Shown one piece after another: positions 19,442 through 31,040 of a DNA stretch of 64,000 nucleotides. A program made the position numbers and the translations under genes. The number at the start of each line of letters is the position of its first letter. The first letter of the stretch is position 1. Under the pieces are notes generated by a model. It saw only the letters and a list, made by a program, of their open reading frames with translations, had not been told where the DNA came from and did no database searches. Origin of the DNA: Cryptomeria japonica (taxonomy: Eukaryota > Streptophyta > Pinopsida > Cupressales > Cupressaceae); NCBI RefSeq assembly GCF_030272615.1, contig NC_081414.1, positions 915,315,648-915,379,647 on the forward strand, written 5' to 3'.

Positions 19442-20879
19442 TGATGCCCTCCTAAATGGCACAAGGTTAGTCTAAGATCAAAGAACACAAAAACACACAA
19501 AACATTAGTGTTAATCAATCGAAAACTAATCTAAAAAGGCATACCAAAAGAGAGACTACAAGCATGCAAGCATATTTAACTATCAAAGCAAACATGATGA
19601 GGCATCTCCAAATACCTCCTAACTACTCCTAGTTCCTTCTCCCTTGTTCCTCTCCTCTCCAAGTTCCAAAATAGTGTAGCTTTCAGTAGCTTTTTGCACT
19701 ATGGATGCTTATGGAGGATTGAGATTTGTAGTATAGCTCCAAATATGAAATGAAAAGCTATTTTTATGCTAAAATGATGTATTTTAACCAAAAAGACAAG
19801 ATTTAGTTATGCTATGGTAAATGCTCTCTAAAAATGTCTATAGTCTAAATGCTTACAAGTTTTCAGGATCTGGATTATGAAGGAATGGGCTCTATTTATA
19901 GGAAAAATGGAGCAATGGATGGCCAGGATTGAATGGTTTAATCAAGGGTCAAGCTTGAAAGTTGTGAATCCATGTGCATAATTGACACCAATGAAATGGT
20001 GACAAATGTCAACATAGGGTTGGGTTGAAGAAGAGGTTGGAGGCATTAAAGGCCTGAGAAGACCTCATGGTTATCTAAAGGCTAAGAGTCAAGTCTAAAT
20101 TAGGATTACCCACTGGATTAGGAGTTAATCCAAGGATAAACCTTTGTGCAAATGATTAAGGGATAATCATGGTCAAAGCATTAAAGGCTTGATGAGACCC
20201 TTGGGTTGGGTAGAGGTTGAGTCAAAACAAATGTTTTAACCATGTGGAAGGGTTTGGGTTAACCATTAATGGTTTTTGGAGACTTTGGGGATTAAGTGGT
20301 TGAAAGTTGGAAGCCTTCAATGGTTATCAAAGACTTTGAGGAATTAAGTGGTTGAAGGTTGAAAGCCTTTAATGGTTATCAAAGACTTTTAGGCTTTGAG
20401 AAGTGACTCCATTTTGCTTAGGAATGTGACAATATTTAGGGGATGGATTAGGCTAATTAGGAAGGGGTTAGAAGAATCTAGAAGGGGATTAGATTTTTGC
20501 AAGTGGATTTGGTGGGTGAGGGAAAATAGGATTTTATTTAAAATAAAAATTCATTTATTTCAATAAATGTGTGCAAGTTGCATTTGTAGGAAAATGCAAG
20601 TGGGGTGGGGATAATGATTTAAATAAATGTTTGATTTAATTTATTTAAAAGAGGAAAAGGGATTTTTAATTAAGTAAATTGATTTTATTTATTTAATTGA
20701 TTGGAATTTGATTTTAACGAATTAATTAAAATAAATTGAATAATTTATTTAATTAATAGAAGAATGTTTGGGGATGAATTAATTAAATATTAATTTAATT
20801 AACTGATGGCTAGTGGATTTTTAATCAAATAAATACGAAATATTCATTTAATTAAAATGGACAGATTTATGTGACTACA
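19442..20879 (-). repeat. 5' LTR of element B
   Basis: It starts (minus) TGTAGTCACATAAATC at 20879 and ends GGGCATCA at 19442, followed by TT and the primer site; length about 1438 bp. The U3 is full of AT inverted repeats (20525-20870). A CTATAAATAG box lies at 19901-19892. The sequence beyond 20879 is copia integrase, so the outer boundary is sharp. Only this LTR of B is in the window. Confidence 0.85.
19892..19901 (-). promoter_or_regulatory. TATA box of LTR B
   Basis: CTATAAATAG on the minus strand, in the promoter-side part of the LTR and followed by AGCCC. It is a good match to a plant TATA box and would drive the element B genomic RNA. Confidence 0.65.
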
Positions 20880-20883
20880 ACAA

Positions 20884-21790
20884 GTATTTCATGTTATTTA
20901 CTGATGATTTTTCTTGAATGATGTTGGTTACTTTTCTAAAGGAAAATTCAAAAGCTTTCAGCAAGTTCAAGGCATTCAAGGCCTTAGTAGAAAAGGAAAC
21001 TCGTAAGAATATTAAGTTCTTGAGATCTGATTGGGGTGGAGATTTTACATCAGATGAGTTTGTGAGATATTGTGATGAAAATGGAATAAAACAACAGTTA
21101 TCTGCTCCAAGGACACCTCAACAGAATGAAATTGCAAAAAGGAGAAACATAACCATTGTTGAAGTAGCAAGGACTATGTTGATACAAGGAGATGTACCTA
21201 AGATATTTTGGACAGAAGCAGTCAGCACTGCAGTATACACATCAAACCAAGTACTGGTGAAGAAAGTTAATGACAAGACATCCTATGGGTTATGGTATGG
21301 TAGAACTCCTAATGTTAGTTACTTCAAATTTTTTGGTAGCAAGTGTTTTATAAAAAGAGATGAATATACTGGTAAATTTGACCTTAAAAGTGATGAAGGA
21401 ACATTCCTTATCTACTCTACTAAGGGAAAAGCTTTTAAGTGTTTTAAAAAAATGACAAAGAAGATCATGGAAAGCATCAATGTAAAAGTTGATGAATACT
21501 CTGATGAATCTAATAATACCAAAAAATCTGATCCAATAGATGATGAACAAAAACTTGTGATTATTGTACCGAAAGTGCAAAAAGATGTTGAGCAGAACAA
21601 TGCAGATGAAGATGCTCAATCGGTAGAAGATGAAGAAGATGGAGGAAAAGAAGAGGTTATTGCATTGGAACAGGTTATACCTAGGTATGTAAGGTTAAAT
21701 CATTCTAAAGACCAGATAATAGGAGACAAGAATGCTAGAGTACATACTAGAAAAAATCAGAGAAAGTGCATGTCCAATTTTCACAGTTGA
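20884..21790 (+). pseudogene. int: Element C integrase (C-terminal part)
   Basis: The frame starts in the core (YFMLFTDDFS, then a TGA, then MLVTFLKE) and keeps the second Asp (FLRSDWGGDF) and the QLSAPRTPQQN block. The catalytic Glu position reads E-I-A-K in NEIAKRRN. The C-terminal GKFDLKSDEGTFL block and an acidic linker follow. The integrase N-terminus, Gag and protease are absent because B inserted here. A frameshift near 21730-21790 moves the coding to another frame for RT. Confidence 0.8.
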
Positions 21791-23324
21791 ACCGAAGATG
21801 GTGAGAGAATCTCTTAAGGATAATGATTGGATAAAGGCAATGAATGAAGAGCTTGATAAAATTGAGAAAAATAACACTTGGTCACTTGTTCCTAGACCCG
21901 ATGATAAAAATGTGATTGGTACAAAGTGGGTATTTAGAAATAAGATGAACGAAGATGGTGAAGTTGTTAGAAACAAGGCAAGACTAGTTTGCAAAGGGTA
22001 TGCACAAGAAGAAGGTGAAGATTATGGAGAGACCTTTGCACCCATTGCTAGGCCTCAAGGAGTTAGGATGCTACTTGTATTTGCAAAATTTAAAGGTTTT
22101 AAATTTTACCAAATGGATGTAAAGTCGGCATTTTTGAATGGTATTCTTGAAGAAGAGGTGTATATTGAAAAACCAGATGGGTTTGTATTGATTGAAGATA
22201 AGGATATAGTATGCAAACTGCATCAATACTTATATGGATTAAAGAAAGCACCAAGGGAATGGTTTGAGAGACTTCATGCACATCTGATAAAGATAGGATT
22301 TTAGAGAACCAGTGAGGATATAAATATTTATTTGAAGATTGAAGGAGACAAGATGTTGATTGGAGAAGTATTTGTTGATGACATCAGATTTGGAGGAAAT
22401 GATCAAATGAGTATGAATTTTGTAGATGAGATGAAGGAAGATTTTGAGATGTCTCTAATAGGTGAGATCAAATTTCTCATTGTTATGCAAGTACAACTAA
22501 TGAAGGGTGGTATTTTTATCAGTTAGTCTAAGTATGTAGAGGAAGTGTTAAAGACCTTTCGAATGGAAGACTGTAAACCGGTTGGAACACCTATGGTTAC
22601 AAGTTGTAGATTGTCAAAAGAAGATGATTCACCCTTAATGGATGAGAAGGAATATAGATCTATGATTGGGAAAATTCACTATGTTGTTCATAGTAGAGCG
22701 GATATTGCCCATGCAGTTGGTTTAGTAGAAACATTTCATAAGAGACTTAACGAGACACATATGATAGCAGTGAAGAGAATATTCAGATATCTTAGAGGGA
22801 CAGTTGATTATGGATTGTGGTATCCTTATAAAGGTAATTTTTCTTTGTAGGTATTCACTGATGTTGATTAGACAGGAAATGTAGATGATCAAAAGAGCAC
22901 GACGGGTAGTGTATTCTTTCTTGGTGGTAGACTGGTATCTTGGACTAGTAAGAAATAAACTTATATATCCCAGTCTACAATAGAAGAAGAGTATGTGGCT
23001 ACATCAATGAATTGTACACAAGATATATGGATGACACATTTCTTGGAAAGATTCAAGCAAGATATGACAAAATCGGTGATCATACATTGTGAGAACACTA
23101 CTTCTATAAACATTTCAAAGAACTCAGTACTACAGGCTAGGACTAAACATATTAAATTTAAGTATCACTTTCTAAGAGAAAGAGTACACAAAAAGAAAGT
23201 GAGACTGGAGCATGTGTCTAGTAAAGAGAAGTTGGGAGATATATTCACTAAGCCATTACCTAAGGCTACCTTTGAATATCTCAGAGGTAAGTTAGGGGTT
23301 ATACCCCCACCTAAGATCAACTAG
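21732..23324 (+). pseudogene. rt-rh: Element C reverse transcriptase and RNase H
   Basis: One frame runs with TAG at 22302, 22524, 22848 and further stops around 22869-22960. RT motifs: [48 protein letters not shown] and the catalytic F-V-D-D (VFVDDIRFGG). RNase H motifs: YRSMIGKIHY, the TDVD and EEEYVA regions, the HIKFKYHFLRE block and the ending DIFTKPLPKATFEYLRGKLG. This end is typical of SIRE/Maximus-type copia polyproteins. Confidence 0.85.
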
Positions 23325-23625
23325 GATGCTAGTGATGCATCAATCTAGTGAATTTATTGAATATATTTCACTATGGATTGATGAGAAGAGGGATACTCCT
23401 TCAGGTGGAGAAGCAGAGATGAAGAAGCAGATATGAAGACAAAAGACACCTTTTCACCTTTGGCATTTTTGTCAAAGGGGGAGAAGAACAATGATAGGGA
23501 GAACTAATGTAGGGGAGGAGAAAATCAAGTGAAGAACAGATCAATACAACATGGCATGATGAGTTCTTGGTATTTGTCACCAGTTGATTATTTTGGTGTT
23601 GTATTCTTTTAGTGTTTCCATCAAT

Positions 23626-23640
23626 GCCAAAGGGGGAGAA
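23626..23640 (+). promoter_or_regulatory. Polypurine tract of element C
   Basis: GCCAAAGGGGGAGAA directly precedes the TGTTGGCATATTGG start of the 3' LTR. Confidence 0.8.
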
Positions 23641-26102
23641 TGTTGGCATATTGGCATAACTGATAGAGATGATGATGTACTAGTAAAGAACTATTGGTGA
23701 TGATATAGTTATTATATGATGCTTTATGATTAGTTATTTGTGTTGTCATTGATGGCAACCATGTTTTCTTATGTTTGGTAGATCATCTAAGTTATCTAAG
23801 TTATCTAAGCCTAACCAGTAATGAAATGCTTGCTAAGTTGACAGTGAACTGGTAAACAAGAACACATAAGGAGATGGTTGCGGTAGAGATCTGTATTGAG
23901 TTAGATGTTGTGGTTTGGAATGTATGCTTATGACATTGTAATGAATTTATAACTGGAGGGTGAACTCACAATGTTGGTTCCCACTTTTTCATACATCCTG
24001 ATTTTTGTTGAAATCATAAATTTTTTAGAAAACATAATTAGTTAAGCTTTAAGAGGTCCCATTTGAAGTAATTAATTGAAGAGAGATATATAAAAGGCTC
24101 TTAGATCAAAATTTATTGGATAGAACCTCTCTAATTCTAAATCATACCTGCAATGGAGTCTCCTTTGCATCTATCAAATTTTGATAGAAAACCAATTTTA
24201 CATTAGCTTTTGGGGGGTCAAATGAATTCATTTAGAAGTTTAAAAAAAAAGTATTTAGCCTTTATTATAAGATTTCCAAATAGTATAATTTTTAATATAT
24301 TTTATTTTATTTCTTATGAATGTAGGGTTTTCACCGAACATGAATTTCTTTGTTCAATGCTTATGGAAAAATAGTAAACATCACCCAAATTTTTTTTAAA
24401 AATATTTACGCACTAGGTATTGAAGTCCTCTTTCCAACGAAAAAAATAAAATCGATTTTTGTTACATATACAACAAGTTATGTAATATCAAATGGACATA
24501 TTTCAAAATTACAGTTAACTCAACTTAAAATATTAATAAAATATGGAATATTAAAGATAATATTATAAAACCAATTTCAAACACTAGATATGGATGTTAA
24601 AAATCCAAATTCAAAAGAATCACATTCATATCTATTATAGAAAAAAAGTCATGCTATATAGAGTGAGTATCACTCTTTAAAAATGTTGTTTTTTGAAAAA
24701 AAAACTCGTTTTCAAGGGGATAGAAAAATGGAAGCAAATTGAGTCCACAAATTATTAAAAAAAATATTTTTATAATCTACATAGAAAATGACACAAATCA
24801 CTAGTTCACATCATCTACAAATTCCTTACGGTTTAGAAGTAATAGGTGTTTGAATCTGAAGTTTTTTCTGAAAATGAATATTGGAGTGTCAAAGTTGGCA
24901 AAAAAGTGTAACCCAGTATTGTGGGTTCACCCTAGAACCATATCATGTTTGGAGATCTAGAGGTCATGTTTGTAATTGACTGTTGTTTATTCAATGCAGG
25001 GTTTGAGAACCGGTATCAATATCTTTAACCGGTGATGTTTTATGGTTTGGTGGTGAATCTTATCATGTTCATTACTTTGTGGTGATGTGTCAGAAACTGT
25101 GTGTGATGATAAGATTGCATTTAAGCATGTACAAGGATAAAATTCATTGGGCAACAACAAAGTGCTTAGCAGAATGTGTTAAGCATTTGACAACTTATTA
25201 GATTGATGTGTGGTGATGTGTTATGATCATTCAATGACTGCAATTGTCTTGAAATTTGTTGTAATGATTTGTATGATGATTTGTAATGATATTATATGAT
25301 CTATGATGTAAATTAAATTTATTTTGAATGTTTCTAGGGTTTTGTAACTGGCCTAATTGTAAACTATATTTAGGTAAAGTTTGAGAAGGTTTAGTGTGTT
25401 AGTGATTAGAGAAGGAGAGTGTGTTGAACTAGATTGAGATGTTTGCATGTGTGAAGTAGATTGGAGCTGAAATGTATCTATACTAGCAAGTAGAGAGTGC
25501 ATTAATTAGATCATTTACCTGTTGTTTCCTAACAGTTGCAACAATATTAAAATCCCTTAACCAGGTAGGTTCTAACAGGCTTGATATTGTAAATCCCTTC
25601 ACCAAGTGGCTCATTAATTTGGGTTTAAATCCTTTAGCAAGGTTACTCCTGACAAGGTAGAGATCCTAACAAAGCTGAGGTTAAAATCCCTTCACCTGGT
25701 GACTTCTAACAGGGTCTACTCTTAACCAGGCAGTATTTTAAAGCTCCTAACTGGGCTAGGCCTTTAACAGGGCACATTCCAAAAGAGTGCAAATTTTGTG
25801 GGTACCAATTCCCACCATGGTTTTTCCCATTTGGGTTTCTGAGTGAAAAATATATGTGTTCATATGGTGGTTGATAAATGTTTATGTGTGAATTTGATAT
25901 CATTACATTGCTTGCATGTTGATGAACACATGAATGAGTAGTTTGGTAAATCTAGTTTGAAGACTATTTGATTAGCTATTGGTACTAGTTTTGGACTATT
26001 TTTTAGAAGTGTTTTTAGATTGGTGAAAGATTTCAGTTTATTGTTATCAATGATTCACCCCCCGCACCCCCCCCCCCTCTTAGTTATAACTAGATCCTCA
26101 CA
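23641..26102 (+). repeat. 3' LTR of element C, enlarged by an internal insertion
   Basis: It runs from TGTTGGCAT (after the polypurine tract) to CCTCACA. It is 2462 bp with a 977-bp insertion at 23957-24933, so the native LTR is about 1.5 kb. The U5 end has the GTGGG/CCCAC hairpin (25799-25818), TGGTTTTTCCC and a long C-run (26057-26078) shared with the LTRs of G and I. Confidence 0.75.
23957..24933 (+). mobile_element. Small non-autonomous DNA element with about 32-bp terminal inverted repeats
   Basis: The left end reads AGGGTGAACTCACAAT and the right end, reverse complemented, AGGGTGAACCCACAAT. Over the first 32 bp after the A the two ends agree at about 26 positions. The inside is AT-rich with no transposase. 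The LTR sequence appears continuous on either side. No clear target duplication is visible (left flank ...ATAACTGG, right flank AGAACCAT...), so the superfamily is unknown. Orientation is arbitrary. Confidence 0.6.
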
Positions 26103-27329
26103 ATAACACTTCCTTGGTCTTACTGAATATCAATATATCATCCAAATATACAATAAAAATCTTACCCAAATATTTCTTCAATACCTCGTTCATCAATCTC
26201 ATGAAAGTGTGGTGCATTAGTCAATCCAAAAGGCATCACCAACCATTCATACAATCCTTCATTTGTCTTCTGATCTGATGGTATCCACTCTTCAAGTCTA
26301 TCTTTTTGTAATATTTGGCTCCACTCAAACAATCCATTATGTCATCCATCCTAGGCAAAGGAAATTATACTTAACTGTGATCTTGTTTATCACTCTAGAG
26401 TCAGTACACATCCTCCATTATCCATCCTTCTTAGGTGCTAACACTGTTGGAGCTGCACAAGGAATCAATCTTTCTCTAATCAAACCTTTCCTCAACAATT
26501 CTTGCACTTGTCTATTCAACTCCTTATTCTTTGTCGATATCATTTGGTGTGCTTCTTTATTAGGCAAACTAGCTTCAGGAGTCACATCCATGCAATGATT
26601 GATACCTCTCATAGGGGGTAATCCATCAGGCACATTATCTGAAATGATCTCCATATTCTGTCAGCAACTCCTTTATCTCTTCCAGTTGTTCTCTTTCAAG
26701 CTCTGGATATTCAATCTTCTTAGAAACCAAGAAAAAACACACACTCTCATGTCCCAGCCCATCCAAGAATTTCCTTCCATCCACCAAAAAAATTCTAACA
26801 CTTGTAAAAACTTCACTCTTCAAAGGCTCCTCCAAGGGAAACAAGGTCTACTTCATCCCATTTGCAAAAATGGTGTATATGTTCTTCCCATCATGTATTG
26901 CTTGTCTATCAAACTACCAAGGTCTACCCAACCAAATATAACAAATATCCATAAGCGTAATATCACACAAAATTTCATCAAGATAAGATCCAATTTTCAA
27001 TTTCACCAAACATTGTTGACTTACTAGTACCTTATGATCATTTTGAATCCATGCTATCTAATAAGGCTTAGGGTGCTTCAATCTCTACAATTTTAGCTTA
27101 TTCACCATCTTCTTCGAAACAATATTATCTAAACTACCACTATCAATAACAACTTTGCAACACTTACTGGATACCTTACATCTCATCTTCAACAAATTCC
27201 TCCTCTAGAGGGGCTCCCCATCATCTCCGGTATGATGCAAAGCTCTTCTCATCACCAACAATTCTCCATATTCTAGTTTATTAGCTCATCTAGTAGGGCC
27301 TTCTTCCACCAACACTATCCTTCGAGTGT
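26103..27329 (-). pseudogene. pro-rt: Element E protease and partial reverse transcriptase
   Basis: The minus strand holds a protease with canonical D-S-G (CCKVVIDSGSLDNIVS near 27150), then GRPW near 26930 and a long linker (EEPLKSEVFTSVRIFLVDGRK). The RT start is at 26654-26418. RT continues in pieces to [12 protein letters not shown] and the catalytic Y-L-D-D (VYLDDILI, near 26130-26150). Stops and small shifts occur throughout, and the thumb, RNase H and integrase are missing. Confidence 0.75.
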
Positions 27330-28508
27330 TCTCAGTCTTCTTACATTCAAAGGCATGATGCCCTTCTCCTCTGAACTTAAAGTAGGTTCCTTAAAACATT
27401 ATTTTATCTTGTCTTCTATCTTCTTTTCCATTACCATCATTTTGATATCCATCAGGTTCTCTTCTCCAATAAAAAATTCTATGATCCTTTCGGTATGAAC
27501 TACCATCTCTCCTAACTTCCTTGTCTTTATTCTGATCTGTACAAGGTCCTCTTCCTCCAGAATAACTTATTCCTCCTTGAAATCTTCCTTTGGAAAATCT
27601 TCCACCTCTACCTCTTTTCTTTTTCTCATGTCTTTTGTTCAACTTCTCCTCCGCCTTTAGGGAATATTGATAGGCTTCTTCAACACTATGAAACTTGATT
27701 AGACTGAGTTCATTTTGTATAGACATTTGCAATCCATTTAGGTCCCTAGCAATTTTTTTGATCTCATCATCAATATGTTCGGATTTTCTATTCAACTTGT
27801 AAATTACTTCGATATAGTCCTTCACACTTGATTCCTTCTGCCTTAAGTTCCACAACTTCTAGAATAGGCTCACTTGATAATCGATAGGCATAAAATTTGA
27901 TTTCAACTTGCTAACCATCGGCTCTCAAGATTTAATCTTCTCTTTACCTCTTCTTTGTCTATCAACCTACAAATGTTCCCACCAAAGAGATGCATGACCT
28001 TTCAACTTAGTGCAAGCAAATTTGACCTTCTTATCTTTCGCAGTACCTTCAAAATTAAAATAATTTTCCATCTCCATGATCCAATTGAACAATTCATCTA
28101 AATCCAAGTTGCCATCATAATCCGGTGGGGTAAAATGTGGCCAGGTATTCACTCTTGACAATTCTCTTATAAACCTATCTTCATCTAGATCATTCACAAG
28201 TTGATTTTCTCCTTGTTATCCAAACACCTCTTCTTCTTCATCATCACTTACATCTTCAATATGTCAACCTCTTCTCTGGGCCATTTTAATAGCTTCCAAC
28301 TGGGCTGCAATTCCTCTCAATATTTCCATCATAATAGGGTTTGCATTTCCATGCACTCTAACACCTCTAACATTCCTCTAGACCATCTTTACGCTAGTCC
28401 TTTGTAGTTGCAAGACAAATCCTCAATCCGCCACCCTATGATAAAATCTAAAAGGACTTCGTAATCTTCAAAATGAATACTCACTCTGATACTACTTGGT
28501 GAAGTCAT
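27330..28508 (-). pseudogene. gag: Element E gag
   Basis: The possible start MTSPSSIRVSI at 28508 is followed by several stops. The capsid region lies at 28197-27967 (NTWPHFTPPDYDGNLDLDELFNW, GHASLWWEHL) and 27855-27391 (NLRQKESSVKDYIEVIYKL, EEAYQYSLKAEEKL). A basic stretch (KKRGRGGRFSKGR) follows. The zinc knuckle (near 27340-27380) has lost its first two Cys but keeps G-H and C. Strongly degraded. Confidence 0.75.
28483..28494 (-). other. Degenerate primer binding site of element E (tRNA-Met type)
   Basis: The minus strand reads TAGTATCAGAGT, two changes from the usual TGGTATCAGAGC. It lies immediately upstream of the Gag region. Confidence 0.5.
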
Positions 28509-28828
28509 GGTGGGGAGGGTCCTCAAAGAGAATAGTTTGGATCGTGCAGTAAGAGTCGCACAACATAAATGATACAATATGAAGGAGGTAATCTAGAAAC
28601 AAACTATATTGTATCATGACCATCAATTACTAATAGCTGATAACATGTGGGCTCATAAGATTCATCTCATAGGCCTGAGCACAAAATATGCATATTGTGC
28701 AACATTCAGGCTCAAGCGAGAATGTGAGCCAACTCAAGACCTCCTAACCTTAGGATTATTCTTCTATGTTCTCAATCACTATTTTCTACATGCTTAATTA
28801 CATTTGATTTATATGATCAAGAAATATT
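28495..28828 (-). repeat. Probable remnant of the 5' LTR of element E
   Basis: Non-coding sequence between the primer site and the 5' LTR of G. It has a perfect 12-bp inverted repeat, ATGATACAATAT/ATATTGTATCAT, at 28569-28580 and 28606-28617. The outer end is cut by or joined to G; no LTR partner is in the window for comparison. Confidence 0.4.
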
Positions 28829-30049
28829 TGTTAGCTATTTCGTGGAATTGATTATGTGTTGCATTGATGTTTTGTCATTGATACCAACACTAGCTATTTG
28901 GATTCTTTACTGGCACCCTTTTGGTCCCGATAGGATGAGTGGCTTCTGGTTGATCTGGATTTGGCATGATTCAGTAGGCTTCACTATAGTTTGGTGATGG
29001 AATTGGCTTTTTCATGATACTCATGATCATATTTGGTCAGTTTGTTTTGGTATTGTCATTAGATTCTATCATGTTTGCTTAGAAGCTTAGTTTCTAGTTT
29101 TGACAAGGGTTTAACTAGTATAGCTTTTGGTGGAGATCTTTGATGAAATGCATAAGTGGTGTTGGTGTAGCTTTTGGTGAAGTTTCAGGATGTTGTTGGT
29201 GATCATATTTGAGACTTGGCTGATGGAGATTATTGTTGTAGCGTGTGGACCTATATTGGGCCTGGCTTGATCTAGGTTATGGACTGACTTTAATGTAATG
29301 TGTGGATTGGACCTATTGATGTATTTTTGGGATGTATTATGTGTTGGATATTATTTATTTGGTCTAAGGCCGACATGGTTTGTAATTATGTAATTGGTTT
29401 ATTGTCTGATGGCTAACCTGATTGTTTATGGTTGAGGGTTTGTATATATAGATGTAACATCTCATTGTAGAACACCATGGTTATGTTAGAGGTCATGGTC
29501 AAGGAATGTAATGTGTGAATAATGTAATATCATTCAGGTAGAGGAGTTGGTTGATCATTGGAGATAGAATTGGATTTATATAAAAGGATTTAGTCCTCCG
29601 ATACTGAGCTTAACTGGAACTATACTTAGCCATAGGAGATGCTATCTTTTGCAGTTCAACACTTCTCTGGATTGTAGTCTAGATCTATATGTAGTCAGTG
29701 AGGCTCCTTTTGTTATGAGCAGTGCACTCTAGGTTGTTGGCCTTCCTGCAAGTGTAGGCCCCTCAATTGTAATTCACATACTTACTGTAGAAATATTATC
29801 TGATTGTGGGTAGGCTTCCCACCGTGGTTTTTCCTTTTATTGGGTTTTTCACGTATAAATCTTGGTGTTATGTGGATGACTTCTATTATGTGATTATTGT
29901 TTATGCTTAATTGGTTGTACTACTATTCCAGTATTAATGTTTTGGGTTTTGGTATTAAAGTTTAAATTACTAATGGTTTCGGTAATCTATGACAACTAAT
30001 TTACCCCTCCCCCTCTCAATTGTCTTCCGGCTATTTGAACTATCTAACA
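28829..30049 (+). repeat. 5' LTR of element G
   Basis: TGTTAGCTATTTCGTGG to TATCTAACA, 1221 bp. It is homologous along its length with 39725-40946. GTATATATAG (29442-29451) is a TATA box candidate. U5 has GTGGGTAGGCTTCCCAC (hairpin), TGGTTTTTCC and a C-rich tract (30004-30015). Confidence 0.9.
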
Positions 30050-30051
30050 AT

Positions 30052-30063
30052 TGGTATCAGAGC
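30052..30063 (+). other. Primer binding site of element G (initiator tRNA-Met)
   Basis: TGGTATCAGAGC, two bases after the LTR end; the standard plant copia primer site. Confidence 0.9.
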
Positions 30064-30107
30064 TTTGGTACTCTCTGTAGAATACTTAACCACTTGTGGT
30101 AGATCCT

Positions 30108-31040
30108 ATAGCAACTAACAGTTCAAATTCATCCAATTTTTCTGCAGCTATCTTTTGAAGGGATATTCTAAGGCTTTATGGAACAAATTATGTAGTATGA
30201 AAGATTCAGATGGAAACTTATCTGAGATGTCTTGGTAAAGAGATTTGGGAGATCACACAGAATGGTGTGACACCCTATAATTCAGGATCTAGCAATCCTC
30301 CTTTGGAAAACCTAGACAAGGAGCTTGAGAATGATTGTAGAGAAAGAGAAGCCCTCTTGTGTGCACTTTTTGATCAGCAAATAATGGGATTAACTGACAA
30401 ATCATCTGGGAAGGCTATATGGGATAAGTTGGAGACTCTTAATGAAGGTGACCCTATAGTGAATATCGCTAAACTTGATGGTTACTGGGTGATATATGAA
30501 AACCTAAAGATGGAAGAAGATGAAAGGATTACTGTATTCGTGGAAAGGGTAAATGAGATTGTTATGGGAATTCAATGTTGTGATGGAACTTTGAGCGAAG
30601 ATGAAATTGTTTCTAAAGTCTTGAGAGCCCTACCACCAGCTTACAAAATGAAGGTTATTTTTATTAATGAGTTGAGAACAATGGATAATATATCTATCAA
30701 CAAAGATACTTTGGTTGGGAAACTATCTGCTTTTGAGCTTGAAGAATTTGGACCTTCTGGAGTTGTGAAGACTGAACTTGCTTTTCATGCATCTACATCT
30801 ACAACTGGTAAGCAAGATTGGAAAACTTTATATGCAAAATAATTAGAAGATATGAAAAGAGAAGATGATGAATTTGAGAAACTTGAAGCACTATCTACTA
30901 GAAGAGTACCTAAAGGATTGAAAGGAAGTAAGTATGAAGGAAAAACACCTTTTAAATATTTTGCATGTAATAAGATTGGTCATTTTGCATCTAGATGTCC
31001 TAAAAGAAATTCAAAATTTGAAGAAAGAATTAGAAGATAA
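30108..31040 (+). pseudogene. gag: Element G gag
   Basis: The frame begins where an ATG would be expected but reads ATA (30108), followed by ATNSSNSSNF. It has TGA at about 30156 and 30198 (the second in place of Trp in GTNYVVWK), TAA at 30840 and TAA at about 31038. Copia Gag motifs: METYLRCLGKEIWEI, DKSSGKAIWDKLETLNEGD, MEEDERITVFVERVNE and LRALPPAYK. The zinc knuckle (30955-31000) reads YFACNKIGHFASRC, so its first Cys is Tyr. The same change is present in element I. Confidence 0.85.

Larger units (their letters stand above)
8407..20879 (-). mobile_element. Element B: full-domain Ty3/gypsy Tat-lineage retrotransposon, decayed, 3' LTR absent
   Basis: Read right to left: 5' LTR (20879-19442), tRNA-Trp primer site (19439-19401), 2.8 kb leader, Gag (16589-14850), protease, G-patch-like segment, RT, RNase H, second RNase H, integrase (stop at 9283), then a 3' UTR that ends abruptly at the 3' LTR of element A. 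The second (archaeal-type) RNase H after RT-RH is the hallmark of the Tat lineage. The missing 3' LTR is best explained by insertion of A into B's 3' UTR, with the rest of B left of the window. On its right B interrupts the integrase of copia element C, so B is younger than C. Confidence 0.85.
20880..26102 (+). mobile_element. Element C: Ty1/copia retrotransposon, right part, cut by insertion of element B
   Basis: It begins inside the integrase core at 20880, where LTR B ends, then has RT, RNase H, a polypurine tract and a 3' LTR (23641-26102). The left part must lie beyond B, outside the window. RT and the GGGGGAGA polypurine tract are SIRE-like. The next bases after 26102 belong to the opposite-strand gypsy fragment E. 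Confidence 0.8.
26103..28828 (-). mobile_element. Element E: chromovirus-like Ty3/gypsy fragment
   Basis: Minus-strand order: LTR remnant and primer site (28828-28483), Gag (about 28508-27330), protease, RT up to the catalytic box, where it stops at the end of LTR C (26102). RT (DGLPPMRGINHCMD, PCAAPTVLAPKKDG) is of chromovirus type, unlike Tat. Integrase is not in the window; copia element C probably inserted into E. Confidence 0.75.

Noticed and set aside
24350-24568. Transposase fragment in the 977-bp element
   Set aside because: 72 codons of AT-driven Ile/Lys-rich sequence with no transposase motif.
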